Shown here one piece after another: positions 33,588 through 42,579 of a stretch of 64,000 nucleotides of DNA. The first letter of the stretch is position 1. Each line of letters starts with the position of its first letter. Under the pieces are notes generated by a model. That model saw only the letters and a program-made list of their open reading frames with translations, was not told the origin of the DNA and searched no databases. The stretch spans positions 1 to 64,000 of the forward strand of contig NZ_BMQP01000044.1 of NCBI RefSeq assembly GCF_014648175.1, given 5' to 3'. Source of the DNA: Planobispora rosea. Its GTDB lineage: Bacteria; Actinomycetota; Actinomycetes; Streptosporangiales; Streptosporangiaceae. Position numbers and translations under genes: made by a program.

Positions 33588-34835
33588 ATGAGTCTTACGC
33601 TGCGCCCGATGACCGAGTCCGACTGGTCTGATTGGATCATGGTCGACGAAGAGGCGTTCGGCAGCCCCATCCCCCCGCATCGTGTGGAACTGTTCAAGGG
33701 CACCACCGAGTTCGAGCGCTCCCTGGGTGCCTATGACGGTGAACAGCTCGTCGGCGTCACCGCGGTGTGCAGCTTCACCATGACGGTGCCCGGCGGCCCG
33801 CTGCCGGTGGGCGGTGTCACCGCGGTCGGCGTGCTTCCGACCCACCGCCGCCGCGGCGTCCTGACCGCGCTGATGACCCGCCAGCTGTCGGACCTGCACG
33901 AGCGGGGTGAGGCGGTCGCCGCGCTCTACGCATCCGAGTCTGTGATCTACGGCCGGTTCGGGTACGGCCGGGCCGCCGACGGCATGACCGTGGAGATCCC
34001 CACGCACCGGGCCGCCTTCGTCCCGGGCGCGCCGGCCGACCCCGCGCTGCGGCTGCGGATCGTCAAGCCCGCCGAGGCGAGGGAGACCTTCGAGAAGGTC
34101 TTCGACGCCGTGCTCGGCAGCCGTCCCGGCCTCTACGCCAGGACCCCCGCGCGCTGGGACGCCGCTCTCTCCGACGAGGAGGCCGACCAGGGCGGAGCCG
34201 GGCCGCTGCGCGCCGTGGTCGCCGAGGACGACGGCGGCCCGCGCGGGTACGCGCTGTTCCGGGTCAAGGCCGGCTGGAACGACGCGGGCCTGCCCGACGG
34301 CGAACTGCGGGTGAGGGAGATCTTCGGCCTGGACCCGGCCGCCTACGCCCTGCTCTGGCGGCACCTTCTGGACCGTGACCTGGTCGCGCGGGTCAGGAGC
34401 TGGAACCGCCCGGTCGACGACCCGCTGATCTACCTGCTGGCCGACGCCCGGCAGCTCCACGCGGGCTGGATGGACGAGCTGTGGATCCGGCTCGTGGACG
34501 TCGGGCGGGCGCTGTCCGCGCGACGCTACTCGGCCCCGGTGGACGTGGTGATCGAGGTCGAGGACGCGGTCTGCCCGTGGAATGCCCGGCGCTGGCGGCT
34601 GTCGGCCGACACCGCCGGCGCCCGGTGCGCCCCCGTCGGAGAGCCCGGGGATCCCGGGCCGGCCGCCGACCTGACCCTCCCGGTGAGCGCTCTGGGCGCG
34701 GCCTATCTCGGCGGGCGGCCGCTCACCGCGCTCCAGGCGGCGGGCCTGGTGCGCGAGACGCGGGCGGGCGCCGTACGGGAGTTGTCCACCGCGATGTCGT
34801 GGGAGCCCGCGCCCTGGGCCGGACTGACCTTCTGA
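33588..34835 (+). CDS. Eis-like GNAT N-acetyltransferase
   Basis: A 415-residue protein with the Eis three-part plan: an N-terminal GNAT domain with acetyl-CoA loop VGVLPTHRRRGVLTALM, a second GNAT-like domain, and a C-terminal SCP2-like domain ending in a free phenylalanine carboxylate (WAGLTF). Mycobacterial Eis acetylates aminoglycosides and lysines at multiple sites; the conserved tyrosine region is ASESVIYGRFGYGRA. Aminoglycoside resistance is possible but not shown. TACCGT (33575-33580) ends seven bases before the ATG, so the transcript is probably leaderless. Confidence 0.88.
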   Translation: MSLTLRPMTESDWSDWIMVDEEAFGSPIPPHRVELFKGTTEFERSLGAYDGEQLVGVTAVCSFTMTVPGGPLPVGGVTAVGVLPTHRRRGVLTALMTRQLSDLHERGEAVAALYASESVIYGRFGYGRAADGMTVEIPTHRAAFVPGAPADPALRLRIVKPAEARETFEKVFDAVLGSRPGLYARTPARWDAALSDEEADQGGAGPLRAVVAEDDGGPRGYALFRVKAGWNDAGLPDGELRVREIFGLDPAAYALLWRHLLDRDLVARVRSWNRPVDDPLIYLLADARQLHAGWMDELWIRLVDVGRALSARRYSAPVDVVIEVEDAVCPWNARRWRLSADTAGARCAPVGEPGDPGPAADLTLPVSALGAAYLGGRPLTALQAAGLVRETRAGAVRELSTAMSWEPAPWAGLTF

Positions 34836-34846
34836 GGGCCCGGTTC

Positions 34847-34888
34847 CGGCGGTCTCTCCGGAGGGGCGGGCCCCCGGAGAGACCGCCG
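34847..34888. terminator. Strong terminator after the Eis-like gene
   Basis: A perfect 15-bp stem (34847-34861 with 34874-34888) and a 12-base loop, starting 11 bases after the stop codon. Confidence 0.88.
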
Positions 34889-34903
34889 GGTTATCGTGGC
34901 GGT

Positions 34904-35053
34904 ATGGCACTGCAGAGCTTGCAGATCACAGCGATCACCGCGATGCGGGCCAGGGACGTGTCCCGGCCCTCACGGGAGCAGCAGGAGGCCGCCGACCGCA
35001 GGCCCCTGCGCGACGAGACGCCCCGCAGGGAGGCGCGCACCAGGGACAGGTGA
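34904..35053 (+). CDS. Small hypothetical protein, 49 residues
   Basis: A short basic, charged protein beginning MALQSLQITAITAMRARDVS and rich in Arg, Asp and Glu afterwards. No known domain is seen. Support comes from context: it follows a terminator, and TATCGT (34892-34897) ends exactly six bases before the ATG, the same leaderless pattern seen at a dozen genes here. It is convergent with rpiB. It may be a small DNA- or protein-binding factor, but nothing in the sequence decides this. Confidence 0.5.
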   Translation: MALQSLQITAITAMRARDVSRPSREQQEAADRRPLRDETPRREARTRDR

Positions 35054-35069
35054 GCGCCCCGGCGGGAAC

Positions 35070-35537
35070 CTACGGCAGCGGCGGGAGCTCGCCCGTGGTC
35101 TCGTAGGCGGTGAGCTGGTCGATGCGGCGGCTGTGCCGCTCGGCGCCTGAGTAGGGGGTGGCCAGGAAGAGCTCGACGAACCTGGTCGCCTCCTCGGTCG
35201 AGTGCATCCGCGAGCCGATACTGATCACGTTGGCGTCGTTGTGCTCGCGGCCGAGCTTGGCGGTGTCCTCGCTCCAGGCCAGCGCCGCGCGGACGCCGCG
35301 CACCTTGTTGGCCGCGATCTGCTCGCCGTTGCCCGAACCGCCGATCACGACGCCCAGGCTCCCGGGGTCCTCGGCGACCCCCTGGGCCGCGCGCAGGACG
35401 AACGGCGGGTAGTCGTCCTCGGCGTCGTAGACGAACGGACCGCAGTCCGTGACCTCGTGGCCGTGCTCCTTCAGCCAGGAGACGAGGTGATTCTTGAGCT
35501 CATAGCCGGCATGGTCGGCACCGATGTAGACACGCAC
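35070..35537 (-). CDS. rpiB: Ribose-5-phosphate isomerase B
   Basis: A 155-residue RpiB/LacAB-family isomerase interconverting ribose-5-phosphate and ribulose-5-phosphate in the pentose phosphate pathway. It starts VRVYIGADHAGYELKNHL and contains the actinobacterial signature VVIGGSGNGEQIAANKVRG (glycine-rich phosphate loop) and REHNDANVISIGSRM. The length is normal. The GTG is selected by homology. It is divergent from def, sharing about 110 bases of promoter region. Confidence 0.95.
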   Translation of the reverse strand: MRVYIGADHAGYELKNHLVSWLKEHGHEVTDCGPFVYDAEDDYPPFVLRAAQGVAEDPGSLGVVIGGSGNGEQIAANKVRGVRAALAWSEDTAKLGREHNDANVISIGSRMHSTEEATRFVELFLATPYSGAERHSRRIDQLTAYETTGELPPLP

Positions 35538-35646
35538 CCGCCCAGTCTCGCAGGTATGGATGGCCGCCCGGCCGCCGCCCCCGGCTAAAGTAAGAGCCGA
35601 ACTACCGCCTGAGCCCTTACACACCCTTACGCCAGGGAGCCCACAC

Positions 35647-36135
35647 ATGCGTGACATCCGAGTGATCGGGGATCCGGTCCTGCGCACGCCCGCCGAGCCG
35701 ATCGTGGACTTCGATCGCGACCTGCGCCGCCTGATCGACGAGATGTTCGCCGCGATGTACTCCGTGCAGGGTGTGGGCCTGGCCGGCCCGCAGGTCGGCG
35801 TCGGCAGGCGGCTGTTCGTCTACGACTGCAGCAACCGCAGGGGACACGTGATCAACCCCGAGCTGACGATCGACGACGACGCCGAGGTCCTCGACGAGGA
35901 GGGCTGCCTGTCGGTGCCCGGGCGCGAGACCGGCAAGCCGATCTACGCCAGGACGCCCCGGGCCGCCGGGGTGACCGTCAGCGGTTTCGACCGGCTGGGC
36001 CGGCCGGTGAAGGTCAAGGCCCGGGGCATGCTCGCCCGCTGCTTCCAGCACGAGACCGACCACCTGAACGGCGTGCTCTACGTCGACCGCCTGGCCAAGG
36101 AGGCCGCCAGGAAGGTCCTCCTCCAGACGCCCTGA
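35647..36135 (+). CDS. def: Peptide deformylase
   Basis: Removes the formyl group from N-terminal methionine of new proteins. It is 162 residues with all three motifs: GVGLAGPQVG at 42-51, EGCLSVPG (metal-binding cysteine), and QHETDHLNG (HExxH metal site). The ATG is preceded by AGGGAG. A small hairpin follows the stop. A genome may have several def genes; this one looks fully active. Confidence 0.95.
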   Translation: MRDIRVIGDPVLRTPAEPIVDFDRDLRRLIDEMFAAMYSVQGVGLAGPQVGVGRRLFVYDCSNRRGHVINPELTIDDDAEVLDEEGCLSVPGRETGKPIYARTPRAAGVTVSGFDRLGRPVKVKARGMLARCFQHETDHLNGVLYVDRLAKEAARKVLLQTP

Positions 36136-36147
36136 CGCCTGCGTCCG

Positions 36148-36166
36148 CCCCGCCGTCCCGGCGGGG
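36148..36166. terminator. Terminator after def
   Basis: An eight-bp perfect GC stem (CCCCGCCG/CGGCGGGG) with a TCC loop, 12 bases after the stop. Confidence 0.65.
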
Positions 36167-36198
36167 TCCGGTTTCCCGGGTTCCTCTCAGGGTCCTCG

Positions 36199-36261
36199 CA
36201 GGGCCTCGCGGGCTTCTCGCAGGGCCTCGCGGGCTTCTCGCAGGGCCTCGCGGGCTTCTCG
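36199..36261. repeat. 21-base perfect tandem repeat, three copies
   Basis: Three identical units beginning CAGGGCCTCGCGGGCTTC stand in tandem, ending five bases from the aldehyde dehydrogenase stop codon, in the gap to def. A partial fourth unit precedes them. In every frame they would encode a short peptide repeat, but no gene covers them. Confidence 0.92.
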
Positions 36262-36266
36262 CAGGG

Positions 36267-37676
36267 TCACAGCTGGAGCGACTTGATCTCCAGGTACTCC
36301 TCCAGGCCGAACTCGCCCAGCTCGCGCCCGATGCCCGACTGCTTGTACCCGCCGAAGGGGGCCAGCGGGTTGAACCGGCCGCCGTTGATCGACACCTGGC
36401 CGGTGCGCAGCCGCCGGGCGACGGAGACCGCGCGGCTCTCCTCGCCCGCCCACACCGCGCCCGCCAGGCCGTACGGCGTGCCGTTGGCGATGGAGACGGC
36501 CTCCTCCTCGCCCCGGCTGTAGGGGATGACCGACAGGACCGGACCGAAGATCTCCTCCTGCTCGATCACCATGCCCGGCGCCACCCCGGCGAAGACCGTG
36601 GGCTCCACGTAGAAGCCTCGCTCCAGCGGCCGGTCGGTGCCTCCGGTCACCAGCCGGGCGCCCTCCTCCTGGCCCCGGTTGATGTAGCGGACGACCCGGT
36701 CGCGCTGTGCGGCGGAGACCAGCGGGCCGAGCCGGGTGCCCTCGTCGAAGGGGTCGCCGAGGGTGTATTTCTCCGCGGCCTGGACGGCGAGGTCGACCGC
36801 CGCGTCGTACTGGTCGCGATGGACGATCATCCGGGTCCAGGCGGAGCAGGTCTGCCCGGAGTTGAGGAAGGCGTTGGCCACGGTCGCCTTGACCGCCGTC
36901 GTCAGGTCGGCCTCGGGCAGGATCAGGCTGGCCGACTTGCCGCCGAGCTCCAGCGCCACCCGCTTGACCGTCCCGGCGGCGAGGGCGGCGACCCGGCGGC
37001 CCGCCTGGGTGGAGCCGGTGAAGGAGACCATGTCCACGCCGGGGTGGGTGGCGATGGCCTCGCCGATCACCGGTCCCCGGCCGCTGACCATGTTGAACAC
37101 CCCGGGGGGCAGCCCGACCTCGTCGAAGATCCCGGCCAGCGCGAAGGCCGCCAGCGGCGCCACCTCGCTGGGCTTGAGCACGACCGTGCACCCGGCGGCG
37201 AGCGCCGGCCCGACCTTGCACACGATCTGGTGGAGCGGGTAGTTCCACGGCGTGATGGCGCCGACCACGCCGACCGGCTCCCGCAGGACCCAGGAGTTGC
37301 CGATCCGCTCGGTGTCGAAGTCATAGGACTCGGCCAGGCTCGCGTAGGAGGCCAGCACCCCGGCCGGCATCAGCGTCTGCACCTTCATCGCCACGCCGTA
37401 CGGGGCGCCCATGTCGGTGGCGATGATCCTGGCGATCTGGTCGGCGCGTTCCCGGATCAGCTCGGCCGCGGCGGCGAGGATCTTGCCGCGCTCGGCGGGG
37501 GCGGTACCGGACCAGGCGGGGAGCGCGGCGCGGGCGGCGGTGACGGCGGCCTCCACGTCGGCGGGCGACCCCGCGGGAACCCGGTCGATCAGCTCCTCCG
37601 TCGCAGGATTGATCACATCGATGCTCTCGCCCGACGCCGACGCCTGCCATGCCCCGTTCAGGTAAAGGTGACGCAT
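36267..37676 (-). CDS. NAD(P)-dependent aldehyde dehydrogenase
   Basis: A 469-residue oxidoreductase of the ALDH superfamily. The cofactor site includes WNYPLHQIVCKVGPALAAG and FTGSTQAGRRVAA; the general-base glutamate is in VALELGGKSASL and the catalytic cysteine in LNSGQTCSAWTRM. The C-terminus has the usual APFGGYKQSGIGRELGEFG. Closest style is the broad-range DhaS/AldH group of actinobacteria; the substrate is unknown. The ATG beginning MRHLYLNGAW is chosen by homology. It has no operon partners. Confidence 0.93.
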   Translation of the reverse strand: MRHLYLNGAWQASASGESIDVINPATEELIDRVPAGSPADVEAAVTAARAALPAWSGTAPAERGKILAAAAELIRERADQIARIIATDMGAPYGVAMKVQTLMPAGVLASYASLAESYDFDTERIGNSWVLREPVGVVGAITPWNYPLHQIVCKVGPALAAGCTVVLKPSEVAPLAAFALAGIFDEVGLPPGVFNMVSGRGPVIGEAIATHPGVDMVSFTGSTQAGRRVAALAAGTVKRVALELGGKSASLILPEADLTTAVKATVANAFLNSGQTCSAWTRMIVHRDQYDAAVDLAVQAAEKYTLGDPFDEGTRLGPLVSAAQRDRVVRYINRGQEEGARLVTGGTDRPLERGFYVEPTVFAGVAPGMVIEQEEIFGPVLSVIPYSRGEEEAVSIANGTPYGLAGAVWAGEESRAVSVARRLRTGQVSINGGRFNPLAPFGGYKQSGIGRELGEFGLEEYLEIKSLQL

Positions 37677-37977
37677 GCCCTCATCCTCGCGCGCGGAAGG
37701 TGATAAGGCGAGAGTTCTGTCGCTACTCAGCGTGTCGAAATGATTACACGGAGTAAGACGACCCTCGCTGCAGCGCATCCGGCCGCTCTCTCACACAGTA
37801 GGGCGATACCGCTGTAAGCCAAGGAGAAGCGGGAGATCCTTAAAAACTCGTAACATCCGGATACATAACATCCCGACGCTCAGGCGCCTCCACCGTCTCC
37901 GCGGCGAGACGGCGCGCCCCGCCGCGGAGACCGCCCACCCGGCCGGGAACCGCCTGGGACCCCGGCCGGCCCGGGGA
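37677..37977. other. Intergenic region, probable promoter of the aldehyde dehydrogenase gene
   Basis: About 300 bases, AT-richer than the surroundings near 37735-37755 and 37840-37870 (CTTAAAAACTCGTAACATC). Two CGTAACATC/CATAACATC-like motifs lie 20 bases apart near 37849 and 37865. No gene is supported. Confidence 0.35.
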
Positions 37978-38598
37978 TCAGTCGAAGATCGGCGGCCTGG
38001 TCCGGGAGCGCTTGAGCTCGAAGAAGCCGTCGAAGCCCGCGACCGTCCGGACGCCGTCCCAGAGCCTGCCGGCCTCCTCGCCCTTGGGCGCGGGCGAGAT
38101 GACCGGACCGAAGAAGGCGACGCCGTCGACCGCGATCACCGGGGTGCCGACCTCCTGGCCGACCCGGTTGATGCCGTCGTCGTGCGAGGCGCGCAGCGCC
38201 TCGTCGTACTCCTCGGAGTCCATCGCGTCGGCGAACGCCCGGTCCAGCCCGGCCGCCTCCAGGGCCTCCTCGACGGTCTCGCGGAGCGTGTCGAGCTGCT
38301 TGACCCTGCCCTGGTTGTGGAAGCGGACGCCCAGCTCGGTGTAGAGGCGGCCGACCGTCTCCGAGTCGTACTTGTCCTGCACCGCGGTGACCACCCGGAC
38401 CGGACCGATGGCCTTGGCGATCATCTCGCGGTAGGAGTCGGGAACGTCCTTGTCCTCGTTGAGGATGTTGAGGCTCATGATGTGCCAGCGCGGCTCGATC
38501 GGCCGCACCTTCTCGACCTCCAGCAGCCAGCGCGAGGTCATCCACGCGAAGGGGCAGAAGGGGTCGAACCAGAGGTCGACGGGGGTTCGCTCAGTCAT
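37978..38598 (-). CDS. DsbA-like protein of the mycothiol-dependent nitroreductase (Rv2466c) family
   Basis: A 206-residue thioredoxin-fold protein with an inserted helical domain. The start DLWFDPFCPFAWMTSRWLLE corresponds to the active site of M. tuberculosis Rv2466c, a mycothiol-dependent reductase. Here the motif is C-P-F-A, so only the first (nucleophilic) cysteine remains. The C-terminal VGTPVIAVDGVAFFGPVISP carries the cis-proline loop. A one-cysteine mechanism with mycothiol is plausible. GAGGAAG lies 9 bases before the ATG. It is divergent from pepN. Confidence 0.85.
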   Translation of the reverse strand: MTERTPVDLWFDPFCPFAWMTSRWLLEVEKVRPIEPRWHIMSLNILNEDKDVPDSYREMIAKAIGPVRVVTAVQDKYDSETVGRLYTELGVRFHNQGRVKQLDTLRETVEEALEAAGLDRAFADAMDSEEYDEALRASHDDGINRVGQEVGTPVIAVDGVAFFGPVISPAPKGEEAGRLWDGVRTVAGFDGFFELKRSRTRPPIFD

Positions 38599-38815
38599 CT
38601 GTCAGCTTCCTCATCGGGCGGATATTCCGCATGGCAACAACCGTGGGACGGTTCTCCCTATTCCTCGGTGGATTATCGCCTTGACGGTCTCTTTATCCTC
38701 ATATGTGATGATCAATCTGCCGCGGGGTTTCCGAAGCGGCGATCTCCTGCCTGACGTGGCAGGATTCAGGCAGCCCTCCGCAACGGAGCGGAGGAAGTCG
38801 TGACGAGGAGCGGTA

Positions 38816-41401
38816 GTGGCAGGCAATCTGACCCGTGACGAGGCCCGCGAGCGCGCACGGCTGCTCAGCGTGCAGTCGTATGCGGTGGAGCTCGATCTGA
38901 CCGAGGGTGAGGAGCGTTTCGAGAGCATCACCACGGTCCGCTTCACCAGCACCCGGGTAGGCGCGGAGACGTTCATCGACCTGGCCGGCGCCAAGGTGCG
39001 CAAGGTCGTCCTGAACGGCGCCGAGCTGGACGTGGCCGCCTACGACGCCGAGACCGGGCGGCTCCCGCTGCCGAACCTGGCCGAGAGCAACGAGCTGCGC
39101 ATCGACGCCGACTGCTCCTACATGCGCACCGGCGAGGGCCTGCACCGCTTCGTCGACCCGGTCGACAAGAGCGTCTACCTGCACAGCCAGTTCGAGACGG
39201 CCGACGCGCACCGCATGTACGCCTGCTTCGACCAGCCCGACCTGAAGGCGACCTTCGAGCTGACCGTGCTGGCGCCCTCCCACTGGGAGGTCATCTCCAA
39301 CGCGGCGCCCGACGAGGTCGAGGAGCTGGCCGAGCACCGCGGCAAGCACGGCGCGCTGCAGGCCGCCAAGCGCTGGCACTTCCCGCCGACCCCGGTGATG
39401 TCCACCTACATCACCGCCCTGTGCGCCGGGCCGTACCACAAGGTGACCTCCGAGCACGACGGCATCCCGCTGGGCATCTACTGCCGCGCCTCGCTCGCCG
39501 AGCACCTCGACCCGGAGAACATCTTCGAGATCACCCGGCAGGGCTTCGACTTCTTCCACAAGGTCTTCGGCGTCCGCTACCCGTTCGGCAAGTACGACCA
39601 GCTGTTCGTGCCGGAGTTCAACGCCGGCGCGATGGAGAACGCCGGCTGCGTGACCTTCCTGGAGGACTACGTCTTCCGCTCGCGCGTCACCGACGCCGTC
39701 ATCGAGCGCCGCGCCGAGACGATCCTGCACGAGATGGCGCACATGTGGTTCGGCGACCTGGTCACCATGCGCTGGTGGGACGACCTGTGGCTGAACGAGT
39801 CGTTCGCCACCTACGCCTCGGTCCTCTGCCAGGCCGAGGCCACCCGCTGGGGCCAGGGCGCCTGGACGACCTTCGCCAACGTGGAGAAGGCCTGGGCCTA
39901 CCGCCAGGACCAGCTGCCCTCCACCCACCCGATCGCCGCCGACATCGTCGACATGCACGCGGTCGAGGTCAACTTCGACGGCATCACCTACGCCAAGGGC
40001 GCCTCGGTCCTCAAGCAGCTGGTCGCCTACGTGGGTCTGGACAACTTCCTGGAGGGCGTCCGCGCCTACTTCACCGAGCACGCCTGGGGCAACACCGAGC
40101 TGAAGGACCTGCTGGAGGCGCTGGAGCGGACCAGCGGCCGCGACCTGTCGTCCTGGTCGAAGGAGTGGCTGGAGACCTCGTGGGTCAACACCCTGCGCCC
40201 GGCTTTCGAGGTCGACGCCGAGGGCCGCTTCACCAGCTTCGAGGTGCTGCAGGAGGCGCCGGCCGACTACCCGACGCTGCGCTCGCACCGCGTCGCCATC
40301 GGCCTGTACTCCCTGCGGGATGACGCCCTGGTGCGGGTCAAGCGGGTCGAGCTCGACGTGGTCGGCGCCCGTACGGCCGTGGCCGAGCTGGTCGGCGAGG
40401 TCCAGCCGGACCTGGTCCTGATCAACGACGACGACCTGACCTACGCCAAGATCCGGCTGGACGAGCGCTCGCTGCGGACCCTGGTCGAGGGCGGCATCGC
40501 CAAGTTCGCCGACGCTCCGGGATCGCCGGGGTCGCTTCCCCGGGCGCTGTGCTGGTCGGCCGCCTGGGACATGACCCGCGACGCCGAGATGTCCACCCGT
40601 GACTACGTGGCGCTGGTCACCTCCGGCATCTCCTCGGTCAAGGACATCACCGTCACCCAGACCGTGCTGCGCCAGGCACGTCAGGCCGTCCAGCAGTTCG
40701 CCGACCCCGCCTGGCGCGCCGAGGGCCTCGCCCTGCTGGCCGCCTCGCTGCGCTCGCTCACCGAGGCGGCCGAGCCCGGCTCGGACCACCAGCTCGCCTA
40801 CCTCAACGCCCTGACGGCGGTGGCCTCCTCCACCGAGGACCTGGCGTTCCTCAAGGGCCTGCTGGACGGCACGGCGGTGCTGGAGGGGCTGGCCGTCGAC
40901 ACCGACCTGCGCTGGACGCTCACCCAGGCCCTGGTCTCCAACGGCGTGTTCGGCGAGGAGGACATCGCCGGCGAGCTGCTGCGCGACCCCACCGCCACCG
41001 GCGAGCGCGCCGCCGCCCTGGCTCGGGCCGCGATCCCGACGGCCGAGGGCAAGGCCACCGCCTGGACGACCATGACCGAGGGCAAGCTGAGCGGCGCGCT
41101 GCTCCGCTCGACGATCCTCGGCTTCATGGACCCGCGCCACCCGGAGCTGCTGGAGCCCTACGCCGACCGGTACTTCGCCGAGATCGGCCGCATCTGGGAG
41201 TCCTGGACCTTCGACAGCGCCCAGAACTTCGCGGTCGGCTGCTACCCGGCCCTGGCCGTCTCCCCCGAGACCGTGGCCAAGACCGAGCGGCTGATCGAGG
41301 AGACCGCGCCGCCGCAGGCGCTCAAGCGCCTGCTCCTGGAGGGGGCCGACGGCATCGGCCGGGCCCTGCGCGCCCGCGCCAAGGACGCCGCCCCGGCCTG
41401 A
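38816..41401 (+). CDS. pepN: Aminopeptidase N (M1 metallopeptidase)
   Basis: An 861-residue zinc aminopeptidase that removes N-terminal residues from peptides. The exopeptidase motif GAMEN is at 271-275. The zinc site is HEMAH at 305-309, with the third ligand glutamate at about 328 in DDLWLNESFATY. The C-terminal ERAP1-like helical domain is complete. The GTG start has AGGAG 7-8 bases upstream. It is a single-gene unit, closed by a strong hairpin. Confidence 0.96.
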   Translation: MAGNLTRDEARERARLLSVQSYAVELDLTEGEERFESITTVRFTSTRVGAETFIDLAGAKVRKVVLNGAELDVAAYDAETGRLPLPNLAESNELRIDADCSYMRTGEGLHRFVDPVDKSVYLHSQFETADAHRMYACFDQPDLKATFELTVLAPSHWEVISNAAPDEVEELAEHRGKHGALQAAKRWHFPPTPVMSTYITALCAGPYHKVTSEHDGIPLGIYCRASLAEHLDPENIFEITRQGFDFFHKVFGVRYPFGKYDQLFVPEFNAGAMENAGCVTFLEDYVFRSRVTDAVIERRAETILHEMAHMWFGDLVTMRWWDDLWLNESFATYASVLCQAEATRWGQGAWTTFANVEKAWAYRQDQLPSTHPIAADIVDMHAVEVNFDGITYAKGASVLKQLVAYVGLDNFLEGVRAYFTEHAWGNTELKDLLEALERTSGRDLSSWSKEWLETSWVNTLRPAFEVDAEGRFTSFEVLQEAPADYPTLRSHRVAIGLYSLRDDALVRVKRVELDVVGARTAVAELVGEVQPDLVLINDDDLTYAKIRLDERSLRTLVEGGIAKFADAPGSPGSLPRALCWSAAWDMTRDAEMSTRDYVALVTSGISSVKDITVTQTVLRQARQAVQQFADPAWRAEGLALLAASLRSLTEAAEPGSDHQLAYLNALTAVASSTEDLAFLKGLLDGTAVLEGLAVDTDLRWTLTQALVSNGVFGEEDIAGELLRDPTATGERAAALARAAIPTAEGKATAWTTMTEGKLSGALLRSTILGFMDPRHPELLEPYADRYFAEIGRIWESWTFDSAQNFAVGCYPALAVSPETVAKTERLIEETAPPQALKRLLLEGADGIGRALRARAKDAAPA

Positions 41402-41432
41402 GGCCGCGACGGGGCGAAGGCCGCTGAACCCC

Positions 41433-41472
41433 GCGGAGCGCCCCCGCCGGAACGACGGCGGGGGCGCTCCGC
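41433..41472. terminator. Strong terminator after pepN
   Basis: A perfect 17-bp stem (41433-41449 with 41456-41472) with a six-base loop, about 30 bases after the stop. Confidence 0.9.
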
Positions 41473-41498
41473 CGTTCTCCGGCCGGGCCCCGCCGAGT

Positions 41499-41560
41499 CC
41501 ACCGGGTTCCGGCTCCGCCGGATTCCGAGCCACCGGGTTCCGGGTTCGCCGGATTCCAGG
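41499..41560. repeat. 31-base direct repeat, two copies
   Basis: Units at 41499-41529 and 41530-41560 share CCACCGGGTTCCGG and GCCGGATTCC. A third partial copy (GTCCGCCGGAT) follows. They lie between the pepN terminator and the promoter of the next gene. Confidence 0.85.
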
Positions 41561-41607
41561 TCCGCCGGATGGAACGGCGAACATCGGATCACGGATATCG
41601 TCTGAGC

Positions 41608-42558
41608 GTGGATTCGGTACAGGACGTGCTCGTCACGCTCGCCCGGCGGCACGCCTTCGCCGACCTGGAGGCGCTCACCGATGACCCGGTGGTCGTGGCG
41701 GTCTGCGAGTTCGGGCAGCGGCTGCTCTCCCTCGACGCGGAGGACTTCGCGGTCGAGGCCCGCGAGGTGCCGCCCGCGCTGCGGCGGCGCGCCCGGGCCT
41801 GCACCATGCCGCAGACGCCCAGGGAGCAGCCGCGCGGCGCGCTGGAGTCGCTGCGCCCGGCCTACGGGCTGCTGCTGGAAGTGATCGCGGTCCGGTGGCA
41901 CCGGCGCGAGCTCAGCCCCATGGTCGCCGCCCTGCACATCGCCAGCGAGTACCTCCCGCTGCTCGCCTTCGAGCCGGTGCTCGGCCACGCCGGCGACCCG
42001 GCCCGCTGGCCCGCCGGGCTCACCGCCCCGGGCAGCAGGTTCGGCGTGATCGGCGACCGTGAGTGCGACCACACCAAGCCCGAGCAGTCGGCCGCCGGCC
42101 GGACCCTGCGGGTGGCCGGGGAGCCCGCCGAGGGCTGGCGGGCCTACTTCGACCGGCAGCACAGCCAGGTGGCGGGTGCGCTGGCCACGTGTGTGGCCGA
42201 CTGCCGCAACCCGTGCACCGCGATGGACTGGGTGGCGCCGGAGCGCCGCGACGGCCTCACCTCACGGGCGCGGGTGGCGCTGGCCTTCGCCGACACCCCG
42301 CTGGTACGGCTGCGCCACGCGGCCCCCGTGGGGCACGGCTTCGGCGTGCCCTCCCCGGAGGAGGTCCAGGAGGCCTGGCAGCGCAGCCGGATCATCCTCG
42401 CCAAGCACGAGGTGGGCCAGGCCGCCTCCGCGGAGGACGGCTTCCCGCTCCCCGGCCTTCCCAGCCTGTTCTCCGCGATCGCCGCCGCGCCGGTGCCGCC
42501 CTCGACGCTGCTGGACGACATCGCCGCGCACCTGGTCACGCTGCTGCGCTCCTCCTAG
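41608..42558 (+). CDS. Conserved hypothetical protein, His/Cys-containing helical
   Basis: A 316-residue, mainly helical protein I do not recognise. Possible metal or active residues are in AALHIASEYLPLL, GVIGDRECDHTKPEQSAAG, and ATCVADCRNPCTAMDWV, which puts three cysteines within about ten residues. No signal peptide or transmembrane segment is seen. TATCGT (41596-41601) ends six bases before the GTG, so I take this as a leaderless start; an upstream in-frame ATG at 41569 would lie upstream of the -10 box. It is convergent with the amidase, with 21 bases between stops. Confidence 0.75.
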   Translation: MDSVQDVLVTLARRHAFADLEALTDDPVVVAVCEFGQRLLSLDAEDFAVEAREVPPALRRRARACTMPQTPREQPRGALESLRPAYGLLLEVIAVRWHRRELSPMVAALHIASEYLPLLAFEPVLGHAGDPARWPAGLTAPGSRFGVIGDRECDHTKPEQSAAGRTLRVAGEPAEGWRAYFDRQHSQVAGALATCVADCRNPCTAMDWVAPERRDGLTSRARVALAFADTPLVRLRHAAPVGHGFGVPSPEEVQEAWQRSRIILAKHEVGQAASAEDGFPLPGLPSLFSAIAAAPVPPSTLLDDIAAHLVTLLRSS

Positions 42559-42579
42559 GGAGGGTCAGAGCCGCGGCGC

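Noticed and set aside
36199..36261. Repeats as a CRISPR array
   Set aside because: Units are contiguous with no spacers and no cas genes are present.
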